A stretch of DNA of 21,357 nt from Porogramme epimiltina (taxonomy: Eukaryota; Basidiomycota; Agaricomycetes; Polyporales; Polyporaceae). Under the pieces are notes generated by a model. That model made no database searches. It was given only the letters and a program-made list of their open reading frames with translations, and was not told the DNA's origin. Position 1 is the first letter of the stretch. Each line of letters starts with the position of its first letter. The position numbers and the translations under genes were made by a program. The stretch covers positions 1 through 21,357 of the forward strand of contig FTLJ01001048.1 in the NCBI GenBank assembly GCA_900155495.1. The letters are read 5' to 3'. Shown one piece after another: positions 1 to 10,488 of the stretch.

Positions 1-1156
1 CTTACTCGCGCCGCGTGGGTGATAGACTAGTACTCAAACTAAGGGCTCCCCTCGATTCTCTAGTACCACCACTATCCATTCATTGTAGAGACACTCTAGG
101 ATAGTCGCTTTTGACATCAGTGGTCGTCCGCAAGTTTCCTGACTTCCGCATCCCCCCGACCTGTATAGGTCTCTCCACTTGCAAGTTTTTGCACCTGCGA
201 GTTTTTGTGCTTGCGAGTTTGGGTACCTGCAAGTTTTCTTACTTCTGAATATCCCACTTGCGAGTTTTGTGCCTGCGGGCTTTCGTGCATGCGACTCAGT
301 TTCCTGCCTGTGAGTTTTCGTACCTACAAGTTTTCGTCCCGAGGCCCAGAAGACAACCCAAACATGGGAGTTTCGACACCTTCTGAGGTAGCTTGCGACT
401 TTTTATTTGTTACCCTAAATACGTGCCATATCGGGAGTCCGGACTCCGCAGTGCAAACTCGGGCGAACAATTTTAGGCGCCAACGATGACGCAATGTTGG
501 ACTAGATTAGGCGCTAGCAACTCTGGTCCTGACGATCATCATGCTTACCGTTTGTTAGATTAGTGCAACCTCTATTGTTGAGGAGAAGAGCTACCAGTTT
601 CGTGAGTCGTGCATGTACAATGATAGGGGTGTGCGCTCATAAGTGTACGCTCGAGTCTCCTCTCCAGGTCTGAAGCCGACAAATATCATGACTCATCCGA
701 CCCTCCATAGCACGGCAAACACACCCAATACGCCTCGCGTTCTTGCAGGTATGCCGAGGCAGATAAGGACACAGTCCTTCAGGCTTCTGTTCCTCCCCCA
801 TTTACCAGTCCGCCCAGCCCCGTCCTGATCTCCTGAAATGTAACAAGCTTATTGGCTACGCCGCCCTGTCCTCTGTAAGATATCTCCGCAGCCGCGTCCA
901 TGCGCACCGCGCGCACTGCTTCTCCGTGGTTCCACCGGGTAACGCAGCGCTAATATGCCTATCATTGAGTGCCGCGGCAGGAGACTGTTGGCGGGGCCCA
1001 TTGTAGTGCGACACACGACGTCCCATGTGCTTCCGAGTTTTCGGCACGTTGTGGCGCGGCATGCGAATGGAAGCGCGCGGTGTGCGTGTGGGCGGCTGAC
1101 GCGGCTACGCTTTTGCGCACTGTGTGGCTATTGACTAGCTATAATGCACCATACAT
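1..1156. other. Left flank without a recognisable gene
   Basis: Apart from the minisatellite near 131-340, this stretch holds only short overlapping frames on both strands. None carries a motif I recognise or joins into a longer conserved protein through plausible splice sites. Base composition is mixed and no transposon protein is visible. The last part grades into the upstream region shared by A1 and A3, which begins near 1157. Confidence 0.6.
131..340. repeat. Degenerate 16-bp tandem repeat (minisatellite)
   Basis: About nine imperfect units of roughly 16 bp follow one another, with a core close to GCGAGTTTTTGTACCT. Clear consecutive units begin at 181, 197, 213 and 229. After an interruption, further units begin at 260, 275 and 291, followed by looser copies to about 340. 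An outlying unit starts at 131. Units differ mainly at the third base (GCA/GCG) and in the last four bases. No coding periodicity is evident, and a frame crossing it is probably fortuitous. Confidence 0.75.
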
Positions 1157-1290
1157 CCAGTTGGGCCGCAGATGGAGGCCCTACTGTGGCGCGTCATGGA
1201 ATATGTGGCGCTATTGCAGAAGTCTCTTCTGTTCGGTTCCGTAGTGAACCGGCTTTGAGAATGCTTTATAGACCTCTGCCCACGATGAAC
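1157..1290 (+). promoter_or_regulatory. Upstream block shared by A1 and A3, with TATA-like box
   Basis: The A1 upstream region resembles the region before A3 (5384-5510). Shared stretches include GCCGCAGATGGAG (near 1166 and 5393). Another is a block around 1239-1280 and 5461-5500 that has GTAGTGA, then a gap, then a TATA-like GCTTTATAG (A1) or GCTTCATAAG (A3), then CCTCT. The TATA-like element lies about 190 nt (A1) or 213 nt (A3) before the start codon. A second TATA-like GCTATAATA lies nearer A1, around 1355-1364. Conservation outside the coding region suggests either a promoter or simply an extended duplication. Confidence 0.5.
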
Positions 1291-1452
1291 CCTGGCGCAT
1301 CGGACGGTGAAGGCGATATATTCGCGAGCATATGCACACGCGCTTTCTCTCACGCGCTATAATACGCAAGTATTCTTGGCCAGACTTACCCGTCGCTGTT
1401 GCGTTTTCACTGACCCTGTTATTAGATAGGAGTGTACGCATCTTTTTCAACA

Positions 1453-3002
1453 ATGTCTGTCCAAGTAAGAGGTGTAACCGACTACATCGTGACGGATCTG
1501 AGTGCAATGATACAAATGATGTCAATCGTCACGTCTGCTTTCTTCTTTGGTACGTCAGACCATTCCACGAGGCTCTTGAAGTCACCACACAACCAGTCAA
1601 CGTGTATACGTTCAAGGTATTCTCACTGTTCTCGCTTTTGAAACCATGTTCTTCCTGGTGTAGTCCACTTTCTTCTACACGCGGTACTGCACAATAAATA
1701 ACAAATTGACTCTACAGACACAGTGGGCTCGCACGAGCTTCCGCCCGAGTCCAATTCTTTTCCATCGCAACTATATATGCATCTACATGCATATTCTTTG
1801 GCATCTCTGTACCCTACTACGTGAATACCTACGCGTGGTATATCGCAAACGCACAGATACCTCCTCTTCTCCCTCTCCTCGCCGACAACTGGGGATGCAA
1901 CGTGCAAAGAGCTCAGTCGTTGATCCTGGCCGCAGCGTTAACAATAAACGTAGGCAGTGATCGACCAGTTCATGACCATTTACTTGTATTGTAACTCGGA
2001 AACCACGCAGATTTTTGTCGGTGACGCGATATTCTGGTGGAGAGCTTGCGCAGTCTGGCCGGGAACCATCTGCGTGCGAGTCTGCTGTGTCACGATCCTG
2101 ACTGCAACGCTCGGTAAGCTACACGCAAGCGTTCTCTGCATCCTAGACTCTCTAATAACCCCCGCGTAGCTGCGTGCAGCGCCGTCACTTATAAATCAGG
2201 AATTCCGGGCGTAGGATTCGTGTTTAACCAGGGAACACAGCTCTACACGACAAACGGCCTACATACGGCGTGCGTGTTCCTCTCATTCTCCAGCAACGTA
2301 ATCGCCACCACGCTCATAGGTTACAAAGCATGGTGTGTCTGTTCTCCAGGCCTATATTTCCTATGTTACACTCACACAGGGCACAGGGCACACCGCAGGC
2401 TCCTCGGAGAGACTCTGTCTCGCACCACCCGCGCCTCGCGCGCTTTCCGTCTCCTCTCTCTGCTTGTTGAGTCTGGAGCGGGGTATTCCTTCCTCTGGGT
2501 ATGTCACCCCCCTGTGTCGCACCAGCACGCTCTTATCAGGTTCACTTTGCACCATTTCTGCATATCAGCTTGTTATTGTCGCGTGCGACTTCTACTTCCT
2601 CCGGCACTCCACTGCTGCCATCCCGGTCGCCTTTCAGATTGTCCGCGGCGTGTTCGTCTGCGGCGTTATGGTGTACCTCATCGTGCGTCTACGCTGCTTG
2701 TACGATGTAATGACTAACCGGGAACGTGAACGTAGGCGGCATACCCGATGCTCATCGTTGTCCTTGTCAACCTCGACCGCGTGCGGGGCGACGATTGGGA
2801 AGGGAGGCTGTCTGGCGTTACGCACGACGCTTCTGTGGAATTTGTGACCCCTGGGAATAGCGGCGCGACTACGATCGATATCGACCTCTCTAGTCCTTGC
2901 GTCGCAACTTCGGAAGAACCAGGAGCCGGAGAGAACTCGAGCTCTGTCACGGGTCCGGGCCCGGGTTTGCTCGCAGAGTGTAATCGCTGTATGAAACGGT
3001 AA
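1453..3002 (+). CDS. A1: intact 8-exon seven-helix membrane protein (family A)
   Basis: Predicted exons are 1453-1549, 1617-1659, 1718-1949, 2011-2113, 2170-2332, 2387-2498, 2569-2682 and 2736-3002. All introns are GT..AG, the phases join, and the product is 376 aa. Seven hydrophobic segments lie near residues 23-46, 57-77, 110-135, 140-165, 188-210, 232-262 and 268-300, followed by a polar tail of ~75 residues. Conserved landmarks are GDAIFWWRACAVW (~128-140), LIGYKAW (~207-213), LLVESGAGYSFLW (~238-250) and YPMLIVVLVNL after exon 8 begins. These match a very common agaricomycete membrane protein family with no name I can cite; function is unknown and plasma-membrane location is inferred. 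The start is the first ATG of a segment (MSVQVRGVTDYIVTDL) conserved in A2 and A3. The exon 6 acceptor at 2386 was chosen over 2379 because it keeps the conserved HRRLL frame. Exon lengths match A3 almost exactly. Confidence 0.87.
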
Positions 3003-3394
3003 AGTGCGGCATTTGTACAACCTTTGTTTCGAGTCTTCGAAGAAAGGGAAAACCTAGTGCGCCAGTGAGCTGAGGCTGTACCAAAACGAAAGCAGTGCAC
3101 GGATCCGAGGAGACGGAGCTGTCACCTACCTAGTGCCACACCATTTTGATACATTACGGGATGTGTGACCCCCAGAATCTTGCTGTTCGCTTGCGTAATG
3201 ACAGCGCATAAGTTGAGAACCCATCGAAAGGTCTTCCATAATCATTAAGCTATGTTGTAGCGCACTGGACGGTGCAGGTGATGCCATGCACGTGTACCGC
3301 CTCGCAGTACCATATGTGCGTATATAGGCTAAGCTGTCAGTGACTGACCACACGTCCCGTTCCTTAAACAGAGACGCCCGTACCTCTTTCGACA
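3003..3394. other. A1-A2 intergenic region
   Basis: This covers the 3' flank of A1 and the 5' flank of A2. A TATA-like GTATATAGG lies near 3321-3330, about 70 nt before the A2 start, which fits a former promoter. I see no other gene. A 89-residue frame on the - strand overlaps this flank but has no recognisable motif. Confidence 0.5.
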
Positions 3395-5190
3395 ATGATC
3401 ATTCGACTCAGAGGCCTCTCGGATTACGTTGTCACAGATCTGGACACAGTGGCACGAATCAGCATAACCATTGGGTGTTCTTTTCTTGCGGTACGTCATG
3501 ATATCATATACGACTTTGCACGCATTCTAGGCTAACCAACATCTGTACGCTAAAGGTGTACTCACCCTTACAGTCGCAACCATATACCTTTTGTCGTACT
3601 GTGATTTCTCTACTTCGTGTAGAACAATCGATAACGGCCGTCGGCTTTGCAGATACACAGGGTTCGCTCGCACTTCAACTTGGATCCAACTCCTCTCCTA
3701 TTTATACAGCCACATCCATACTGCAGAATGCCGCGCGTTGCCCGCCCATAGCGTTAGGGTTAGGGTCCAGGTTGATATCGGAATCGGGCGCTCGATTCTT
3801 GTCGCGAGTTTCACGAATCATTGACACCATCCTTGGGGCTGCTTCTGCAACATGCTCAACGGCGATAGCAGACCGTGTTAATCCTGCGTAGAAGTGAACG
3901 CCATGCTGGGACCGGATGCAGACGGCATCACTAGGTAAATTAAGCACAAGTGCTTAGTCCCTGCCGCCATCTTATAATTCTGAGCGACTGATAACACTCT
4001 GCGTCGTTTCAATAGAAATATTCACATCTCTTTTGACAATTACCGCCAGAGTAAGACGTACGTCGGAATTTATGGTGACAAATCCGAGGGTGAAGATACA
4101 GATGACCGTGGACATTACGGAGGCTACAAGGCAATTCCGCGGGGACCAAGATCTGTCTCTTCGCCATAGTCGCGTTAGCAACCGCCACTTCGTCGTATCT
4201 GTCCCCCATTTATTTTCCAAGGGCCCCGATGTATCCCTCTCCGGGGCAAGTAACTGATCGGGGAGAGGGAGCACAAAGAGTGCAGCCGTCAAGTTTGAGG
4301 TGCTGATTACGATAAACGTTAGTGAATATTGTGCATTTGTACGAGTGCGCTCACGATGCTACCTTAAATCTTTGACAGATGATCCTCGGAAATAGAATTG
4401 TGCCGTGAAGGGTTGGCGCCCCTGCTGCGCCGCCATCCTGGTCGCAGCTCTCGGTGGACTCACCTTCATTCCTCCTATCTGACATATGTAAAACGCTCAG
4501 AAGCTTCGTTACCTACGCAGTGACGGCCGAAGATGTTGGGCTCACCCTTCATTGAAGAAGGGAGAGCCCGTACGAGCGACGGCGTCGACACCGGGTCCCT
4601 GTTCATCTCGTTCGCGAGCAACATAGATGCCACGACATTCATAGAACATAAATTATGGTACGAGTCATGCGCATGTTCTCTGTTCCCTACCAGCACTTCC
4701 TCAACACTCGTATCGGCGTGTTCATTAGTTCTCACGCTACAGTTCTGTTAGGAAATCTGGTCAAGCTCTTGCTCGCATCCACGTGCATGGCTCGCGTCTT
4801 CACTGAGAGCCGGACGATGCGATCGAAGTCACTAATGGAGCTGTGCGCAGCAGAAGTGCCGCAGCATTATGGAGCGGCGTATCTCAACGAACTCTATTTC
4901 TTTGTGCCCTCTTCGACAGGCGCTATGCGGCAAGGGGGAGGCGCAACTCAAGAAGTAGTGGTGGGACATAATTCCCAGAGCCCCGGCGATACGGGCTTAC
5001 ACCCATTCCATCGTGAACACATGCCCATCAGTGATTGCTCTTGGACGCCGACAACACCCGTAGGCATTCGGCGAGGGTCACGGTGTCCGCACATTACCGC
5101 GTTTCATGCAGTCGGGCGCCCATCTTATGCTGTTCAAATTGTGTGCTCATGTCTTACTTGGATAGATCGAAGCTCGCGGATTGACGCGTG
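3395..5190 (+). pseudogene. A2: decayed copy of the family A membrane protein
   Basis: Pieces of the A1/A3 gene occur in order. Exon 1 (3395-3490, MIIRLRGLSDYVVTDL) matches A1 codon for codon but is one base short at the donor. Exon 2 is at 3556-3595 (VLTLTVATIYLLS). An exon 3 relic starts near 3647 and shows a reading-frame change around 3700. An exon 4 relic at 4379-4469 has TGA at 4406-4408 where A1 and A3 have the WW codons. An exon 5 relic lies near 4585-4660 (LFISFASNIDATTF then LW). Later exons are barely recognisable before ~5190. Frameshift, stop and the poorly conserved exon 3 region (3890-4300) indicate a pseudogene. It lies between two intact paralogues in the same orientation, so tandem duplication is the likely origin. 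I have not attempted a repaired product. Confidence 0.78.
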
Positions 5191-5696
5191 GTAGAGCCGG
5201 TGGCTACGCCGTGTGAGCGGGTACCATGCATATTATGGAGCATGTCTCCTACCAGAGTTCAGTGTAATCAGTGACACCAAATCCATACCACTCTTTACCT
5301 AGCGTAGTTCTCTATCTGACTTCTCAGTGCATGGTGGCGCAAAGATAAACAACGTAAATGTCAGCAGTTGACTTGAAGTAGCGCAGTTGCCGCAGATGGA
5401 GACATCATTGTAACGTATAAGGCATTGTGTGGCTCTACGGTGGGAGTATCCGCTGTCCGTCCTGTAGTGAGCCAGCATTGCAGGTGCTTCATAAGCCTCT
5501 TCGGAGTCTCACAATGAAATCTAGGTTGCAGCCCACTAGACTGTGCAGGCATAATAGCTGCGAGCGCACGCAAACTTGTTGTCTCTTGCGCACACGCATT
5601 GGCTGCATTACATGAGTACAGATGCCTAGTCCCAGCTTTCACATGCGCCTTTTTCACTGACCATATTTTATAGAACTAAATGCATCTCTTCCAATC
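5191..5696. other. A2-A3 intergenic region carrying the A3 upstream block
   Basis: No gene is seen here. From about 5384 the sequence resembles the region upstream of A1: GCCGCAGATGGAG near 5393, the GTAGTGA..GCTTCATAAG block at 5461-5500, and TTCACTGACC shortly before the start codon. A TATA-like ATTTTATAGAAC lies at about 5664-5675, only ~25 nt before the ATG. It is therefore either very close to the cap site or not functional. Confidence 0.5.
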
Positions 5697-7212
5697 ATGT
5701 CCATACAAGCCAGAGGCATAACGGACTACATCGTGACGGATCCAAACGCGAACACGCAAATGAATTCAATCATCACGTCTGCTTTCTGCTTCGGTCCGTC
5801 GCATCGTTCCATGCTCTCGGAGTCACTACACTGATAGCCAAAATTTATACTACAAGGTGTACTCACTGTTCTCGCTCTTGAAACCGTGTTCTTTCTAGTG
5901 TAATGCATCTAATTCCCTCATGGTACTGATACCGCACAATCAATAATAGCTTGACTCTACAGGCACAATGGGATCACCCGTACTTCGACGCAAATTCAGC
6001 TGCTCTCCATCGCAACTATCTATGCATCCACCTGCCTATCATTCGCTATCTCCATCCATTATTACTCCAACACTTATGCATGGGATATTGCAGACCTGCA
6101 GGGCTCTCCCTTCCCGGCCATCAAGTGGGGGGAGAACACGCAAAGTGCGCAGTCGCTAATCCTGGCAGCCACGATGTTCATAAATGTGGGTAACTATCTA
6201 CGGCTCTGGACTCTGAGGCCCTCTACTCACATAGCAGCTCGGTCACAACATAATAGATATTTGTTGGAGACGCGATTGTCTGGTGGAGAGCTTGTGCAGT
6301 CTGGCCTAGAAACTCCTACGTGCGCGCTGTCTGTGCTGCAAACTTGACGGCAGCCTTGGGTGAGCTACACGTGAACCGTTAGCTAGTCTAGACAACTTTA
6401 TAACCTTAACGGTATAGCTATGGGTATCGCAGCCACCTACGAGGCGGGAACATCGCCCGTTAGTCGCGTGCTCAGACCAGTAATGCTACCCTACGACTCA
6501 GGCCTCTTCGGGACGGTAGGTCTGTTCCTCTCATTTGCGGGAAATGTCACCGCCACGTGTCTCATAGGTTACAAAGCATGGTACGCTTGACTGCGCCATC
6601 ACCATGCGGTACTCAACCCGTATACAGGGTCCACCGCACGCTCCTCAAAGAGGCTCTGTCTCGCGCTGCACCTACCTCGCGCGCATTTCGTCTCCTCTCG
6701 TTGCTCGTCCAGTCCGGTGCAGGATACTCACTGCTCTGGGTACGTCCCCCAGGCGTTACCCTGCCATTATCTGACCCGTGTTCCCCTCGCGGTATTCATG
6801 CCTCGCAGCTTGTTATCGTTGTGGGTGCTAGTTACATCACCTCCGTCTCGTCCGCCGGCCAGTTTAAATGGTTAGCCCGTACCGTCTGCTACGGAATGAT
6901 AGTGTACCTCGTCGTGCGTCCCCGCCGCCGCCTGTACCGTGGGAATGCTGACGAATAGGGCCGGGTCCGCAGGGGGCATACCCTATGGTCATCATCGTCC
7001 TCGTGAACCTCGACCGCAGGCGCGGGGACCCCTGGGAGGAACACTTATCGGGCAGTGTACGTCATACCTCCGTGAGGTTTGCGGACCCCGGGAGTGAAGG
7101 CTTGGCCACGTCCCAAGTACGCGTCTCGCTCACAAGCTTTGGCGCCGTGGACCAGAGGGAGCAGGAGGGGGGTCGGTTTGGGACCCACAGGAGGAGCGCG
7201 GAAGCTGTGTGA
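5697..7212 (+). CDS. A3: intact 8-exon seven-helix membrane protein (family A)
   Basis: Predicted exons are 5697-5793, 5857-5899, 5963-6185, 6257-6359, 6418-6580, 6628-6739, 6809-6913 and 6973-7212. The product is 361 aa with all phases consistent. Exons 1, 2, 4, 5 and 6 have exactly the A1 lengths (97, 43, 103, 163, 112 nt); exons 3, 7 and 8 differ by whole codons. Conserved landmarks are MSIQARGITDYIVTD at the start, GDAIVWWRACAVW, LIGYKAW, LLVQSGAGYSLLW and YPMVIIVLVNLDRRRGD. The E-to-Q change in the LLVES motif is specific to this copy. Seven hydrophobic segments and a polar C-terminal tail of ~65 residues give the same topology as A1. Function is unknown. Length-preserving divergence from A1, with no stop or broken splice site, argues that it is still expressed. 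It converges with B1 on the opposite strand. Confidence 0.87.
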
Positions 7213-8200
7213 AGACATGGAAGTGAGGGCTGAATACATAGATACACATCTATGTGGGTAGCAGGGAATGTCGGTGAACATTTTGTGACATATTTGGGCA
7301 TGTCGGATGGAGTAAGATTGAAGTTGTACCAGGGTAAATCCGCGCACATTTCTGCGTCGTCCACGTTATAAAGAATGCCACGACTCGCGACTGGGAGCTT
7401 GCTCTCCATCACCACTCACGCCGTAAGACATAGAAACAACGCGTGCGACAGCAATGCATTGCCGGCCCATGTTTCGTGATCTCCCTGCTTCCCTCACCCC
7501 ATAGCTACCGCGCTGTACATGCCTACCATAGGGCTCGGCCCTCGAGGGCAATAAACGAGGATACCAAAAAAAACAATGCGTTGCAAAGAACCCGTCTAAA
7601 TATCTAGAGCTACGAAAGCGCACCCGCCACATTGTTCGCGCGCGGCCCCGCCAGCGTTCTCGGAGGACGTCAGAGCCCTCAACACTCAGCGCTCAGCCCT
7701 CGCACCACAGTGTCTGCACAGGGGTTACGCCCGGGCAACGCGCGCTGCCAGACACGCCCCTCTTGTTCCGCGCACGATCGGGCGCGACGTTCGCATCCTT
7801 AAATGCGCAGGCTCCAACCGCCACTCAGGCCCGCGCCGCGCGTCCGGTGCGTTGGAGGATAGGGGGGGACAAGAGCCATGTGCGCGGCATCGCGATCGCC
7901 CCTCCTGTCCCAATACGTCCATTGGGGCCACGCGCGCGATCGCGAGGGCGCGAGGGCGCGAGAGCGCGAGAGCGCGAGGGCGCGAGGGCGCGAGGTGATC
8001 GCGAGGGGATCGCGAGGGGATCGGTGCCCCGCGCACGACGGTGCCGACTGGCCCCTGACGAAGCGGGCGCAGGCGTGTGCGCCCTCTGTAGTCCTCTCCT
8101 CTATGCTCGCGTGAGCCTCTATGCGCGCGCGCGAGTCGGCAACATACAAAGCCGGAGCCCTATGGAGCTCGCGATCGAGATTACGAAGCGCCACCGCGCG
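7213..8200. other. A3 3' flank and GC-rich 3' flank of B1
   Basis: From 7213 to about 7600 I see only A3 downstream sequence, including a possible polyadenylation signal AATAAA at 7550-7555. From about 7605 (AGCTACGAAAGCGCACC) to the B1 stop at 8201 the sequence is very GC-rich and homologous to 18186-18625 downstream of B2. Long + strand frames (for example 7763-8578) cross both this flank and the antisense of real B1 exons. I take them to be composition artefacts. The conserved flank could be 3' UTR or simply part of the duplicated segment. Confidence 0.55.
7941..8018. repeat. 8-bp tandem repeat (CGCGAGGG) followed by an 11-bp repeat
   Basis: Seven head-to-tail 8-bp units CGCGAG(G/A)(G/T) occupy 7941-7996. 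Two 11-bp units GATCGCGAGGG follow at 7997-8018. The equivalent place in the B2 3' flank (near 18460-18480) has only one such unit, so the array expanded, or was lost there, after the duplication. Confidence 0.85.
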
Positions 8201-10115
8201 CTATCGCCCCGCCGAGAACGCCGTGCCGCTCTCGGACGCGCACGCGCCGAGCTTATCGACCTGCCCTTTCCCCCCGACATCCTCGCACATAATGTTGTCC
8301 GTCGAGACCGCGTCTGCGGAGATGACCGTCGTGAACTGCGGCGGGCGCGTCAGCACGTGCGTCACTCGCAGCGAAAGCAGGGGAAAGGGAGAGGGGAGGA
8401 AGAGGGGGAAGGGCGTACCTCGACGCCCTGGTGGCAGCTCGTAGCAGGTGTGCCGCGCGCGCGGCACGCCGCCTCTGGGTTGCGCTTGCGCCCGTACCGC
8501 GCGGGGTACCCCCGAACGAGCAGCAAACCGCGCGCGTTGAGTGTTGCGAGGAGCGAGTTGACGTACACTGCGCACTAGGAGAAGGGGGGGCGGTTAGAGG
8601 GGGAGGCGCATACAGGCGAGGAAGCGGTGCGTGCGTACGCTTGCTAAGAAGGAGAAGTAGTAGAACTTGTCTGGGACGAGGGCGTACTGGAGGATACAGA
8701 GGTTAGGACGGGCTGGAGTGGGGGAGGGGTGGGCGTACTGTGAGGACGGACGTGATCGCGCGTACACTAGTGACGAGGAGTAAGACCCTGCTTTTTTGGG
8801 AGGGGGGAGCAGCGCGCGCACGCACCTCGTCAAAAGCCCAGAGGAGAGGCCGCAGAGAACGTACGGCGAATTGGCTGTTCTGGCTGAACGAGTCGATCGT
8901 GGAGCTGTGGGAGCGTCAGCATGGTCCGGGCGGCAGGCTAGGATGAGCCTGGACGTACAGGTTTGCCGGGAAGACTGGACAGAGGCGGTGAGGGTCCGGC
9001 AAGTATGGAAGTCGCCGGGACGAACGCCCCACGGAACTTACTGAAGGCGTGAACTGGTGGTCGTTTGGTGAGCACAATGTGAGGAAACATGCGTATTCTG
9101 TGAACTCATCAGGAACGAATATCGAGTGCACGAGCTAGTAGAAGAAGTAAATCACGCGGTGGAGAAGTTTGAGCGTAGCATAACGTACGATGATCCCCGG
9201 GATTATCCAATTCTTCTCTCCCACTGGGAGATTAGGTGAGCACTAGGCTAACACCGGGCTTGAGCTCGACTTACGTTCATAGATCCTGTACCCGAAAAAT
9301 CTGGGAGTGAGGGCCGATTAGTGACGCGGTCACCACAGCGCAACATTGACGTCCGCCCGCACAATGGAGTTGCTGACGTTCCGCGCATATTTCTGGCGTG
9401 AGTACGGTGCATACGCCACGTGAAAACGACATTCACGAAAGTAACAATCATAACCTAAGCATGAACGACGGTGAATATGGAACTCCGAGATGTTATAGCC
9501 GTAGAATCAACTCACAAGGAGTGGCCTGTAGAGATCTTATAAACACGTGAGGGACGTCATGCTAGGACGGACGCACCATATCTGTTTCTGGATAGCAGCG
9601 AGAATGGTGAAGTTGGTGATGCAATACCAATACAAGGTAGCAACGATAAGGCCACAGTGCAGAGTGTCGAGTACCCCGCCACAAAAGGGGAAATGAGAAC
9701 GCTATCTATAGAGACAGTGTGAGTGGCGCGTTTGCCCACAGTAAGCCGACCTTCACGAGACGGCTCGTCAGCCTGTGGGTGGTCGACCGAGGCGTGCAAC
9801 TGACCAAAACGCGGAAAAGAAGTGCGTCCTTGAATCAACTGCAGAAGTACGCATGCGCCTGAAGAGACGTAACACCGTAAAACCTTGAAGAAGAGTCAGC
9901 TCAAAGCTTAGATAGAGATATACAGGGGCCCGTACACGCAGACGGCGACCTGACCAAGAAATGCGGCGCCGAGGGTGTCATCGAGGACGACGGTGCCAAC
10001 CGTCGAGCCAGTCAACGGGGAGGGCGGTGGGCAGAGGAGAAAGCGGGGCACGCGACCGCCTCGCACTATCACTAGGCCGCGGGGGACAGGGGGCTCGAGA
10101 GGCTCGGGCGGGCAT
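8201..10115 (-). pseudogene. B1: pseudogene of a DUF6534-type seven-helix protein
   Basis: This copy is collinear with B2. The 3' end keeps exon 20 (8335-8201), exon 19 (8567-8419, VNSLLATLNARG), exon 18 (8686-8639, YALVPDKFYYFSF) and exon 14 (8904-8865). The 5' end keeps DDTLGAAFLGQVAVC near 9990. Lesions relative to B2: a TGA at 9835-9837 replaces the Arg codon of exon 3; the exon 4 donor is GG instead of GT (~9735); the exon 5 acceptor AG is lost (~9676); the exon 11 donor is AT instead of GT (~9109); about 269 nt are missing at ~8826-8864, removing exon 15 and most of exon 16, including a whole membrane helix; exon 18 lacks 10 nt. The gene cannot encode a complete protein, although its C-terminal exons remain open. 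A TATA-like GGTTATACCCC lies upstream near 10131-10141 on the - strand. Confidence 0.87.
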
Positions 10116-10488
10116 GAGGGCGGGGGGAGAGGGGTATAACCTCTCCCTCAGGAGTGAGCACGCACGCAGCCGCGGCGGCAGCAAGGCTTCAAGCGCCCGA
10201 CGTGACATTGGCGCGTGATCAAGACGCGTGACGTAACGCGTTTGAGTCACCTACGCCCTTCCAGTAGCCTTGCCACGTGTCGGGCTTATTCGCGAGACCG
10301 CGAGCCAGAACCCGTTGTCTTTGTTTTCGTCCCCCCACGACATCCTGTCCCATTCCACTTCTCTTGAAGCTTGCCCCAGGACATACTCATCTCCAGTGAT
10401 GTCAACCCCAAACTACGAGAATGGTCAGTCGCTATCTTATGACTCGCGGGTGAAGGCATCAAACGCATATAGCGGACCTCGCTGGTAA
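10116..10488. other. Divergent spacer upstream of B1
   Basis: No gene with recognisable motifs is present. Short frames occur on both strands, including one on + that ends just before 10489. The near-B1 part is GC-rich; beyond ~10250 composition falls to average. It could hold promoters for B1 (-) and for the weak candidate gene at 10489 (+). Confidence 0.4.

Noticed and set aside
1332..1697. 121-residue + frame over the A1 start
   Set aside because: It is a shadow frame; the conserved A1 exon 1 and exon 2 read in another frame with splice sites shared by A3.
3754..3765. TTAGGGTTAGGG, an interstitial telomere-like motif
   Set aside because: Only two units, inside the A2 relic; too short to claim a telomeric remnant.
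3972..4292. 106-residue - frame inside A2
   Set aside because: No recognised motif or paralogue; lies within a decayed gene.
7763..8578. 271-residue + frame in GC-rich DNA
   Set aside because: It runs antisense over real B1 C-terminal exons, is rich in Arg/Ala from GC bias, and has no motif.
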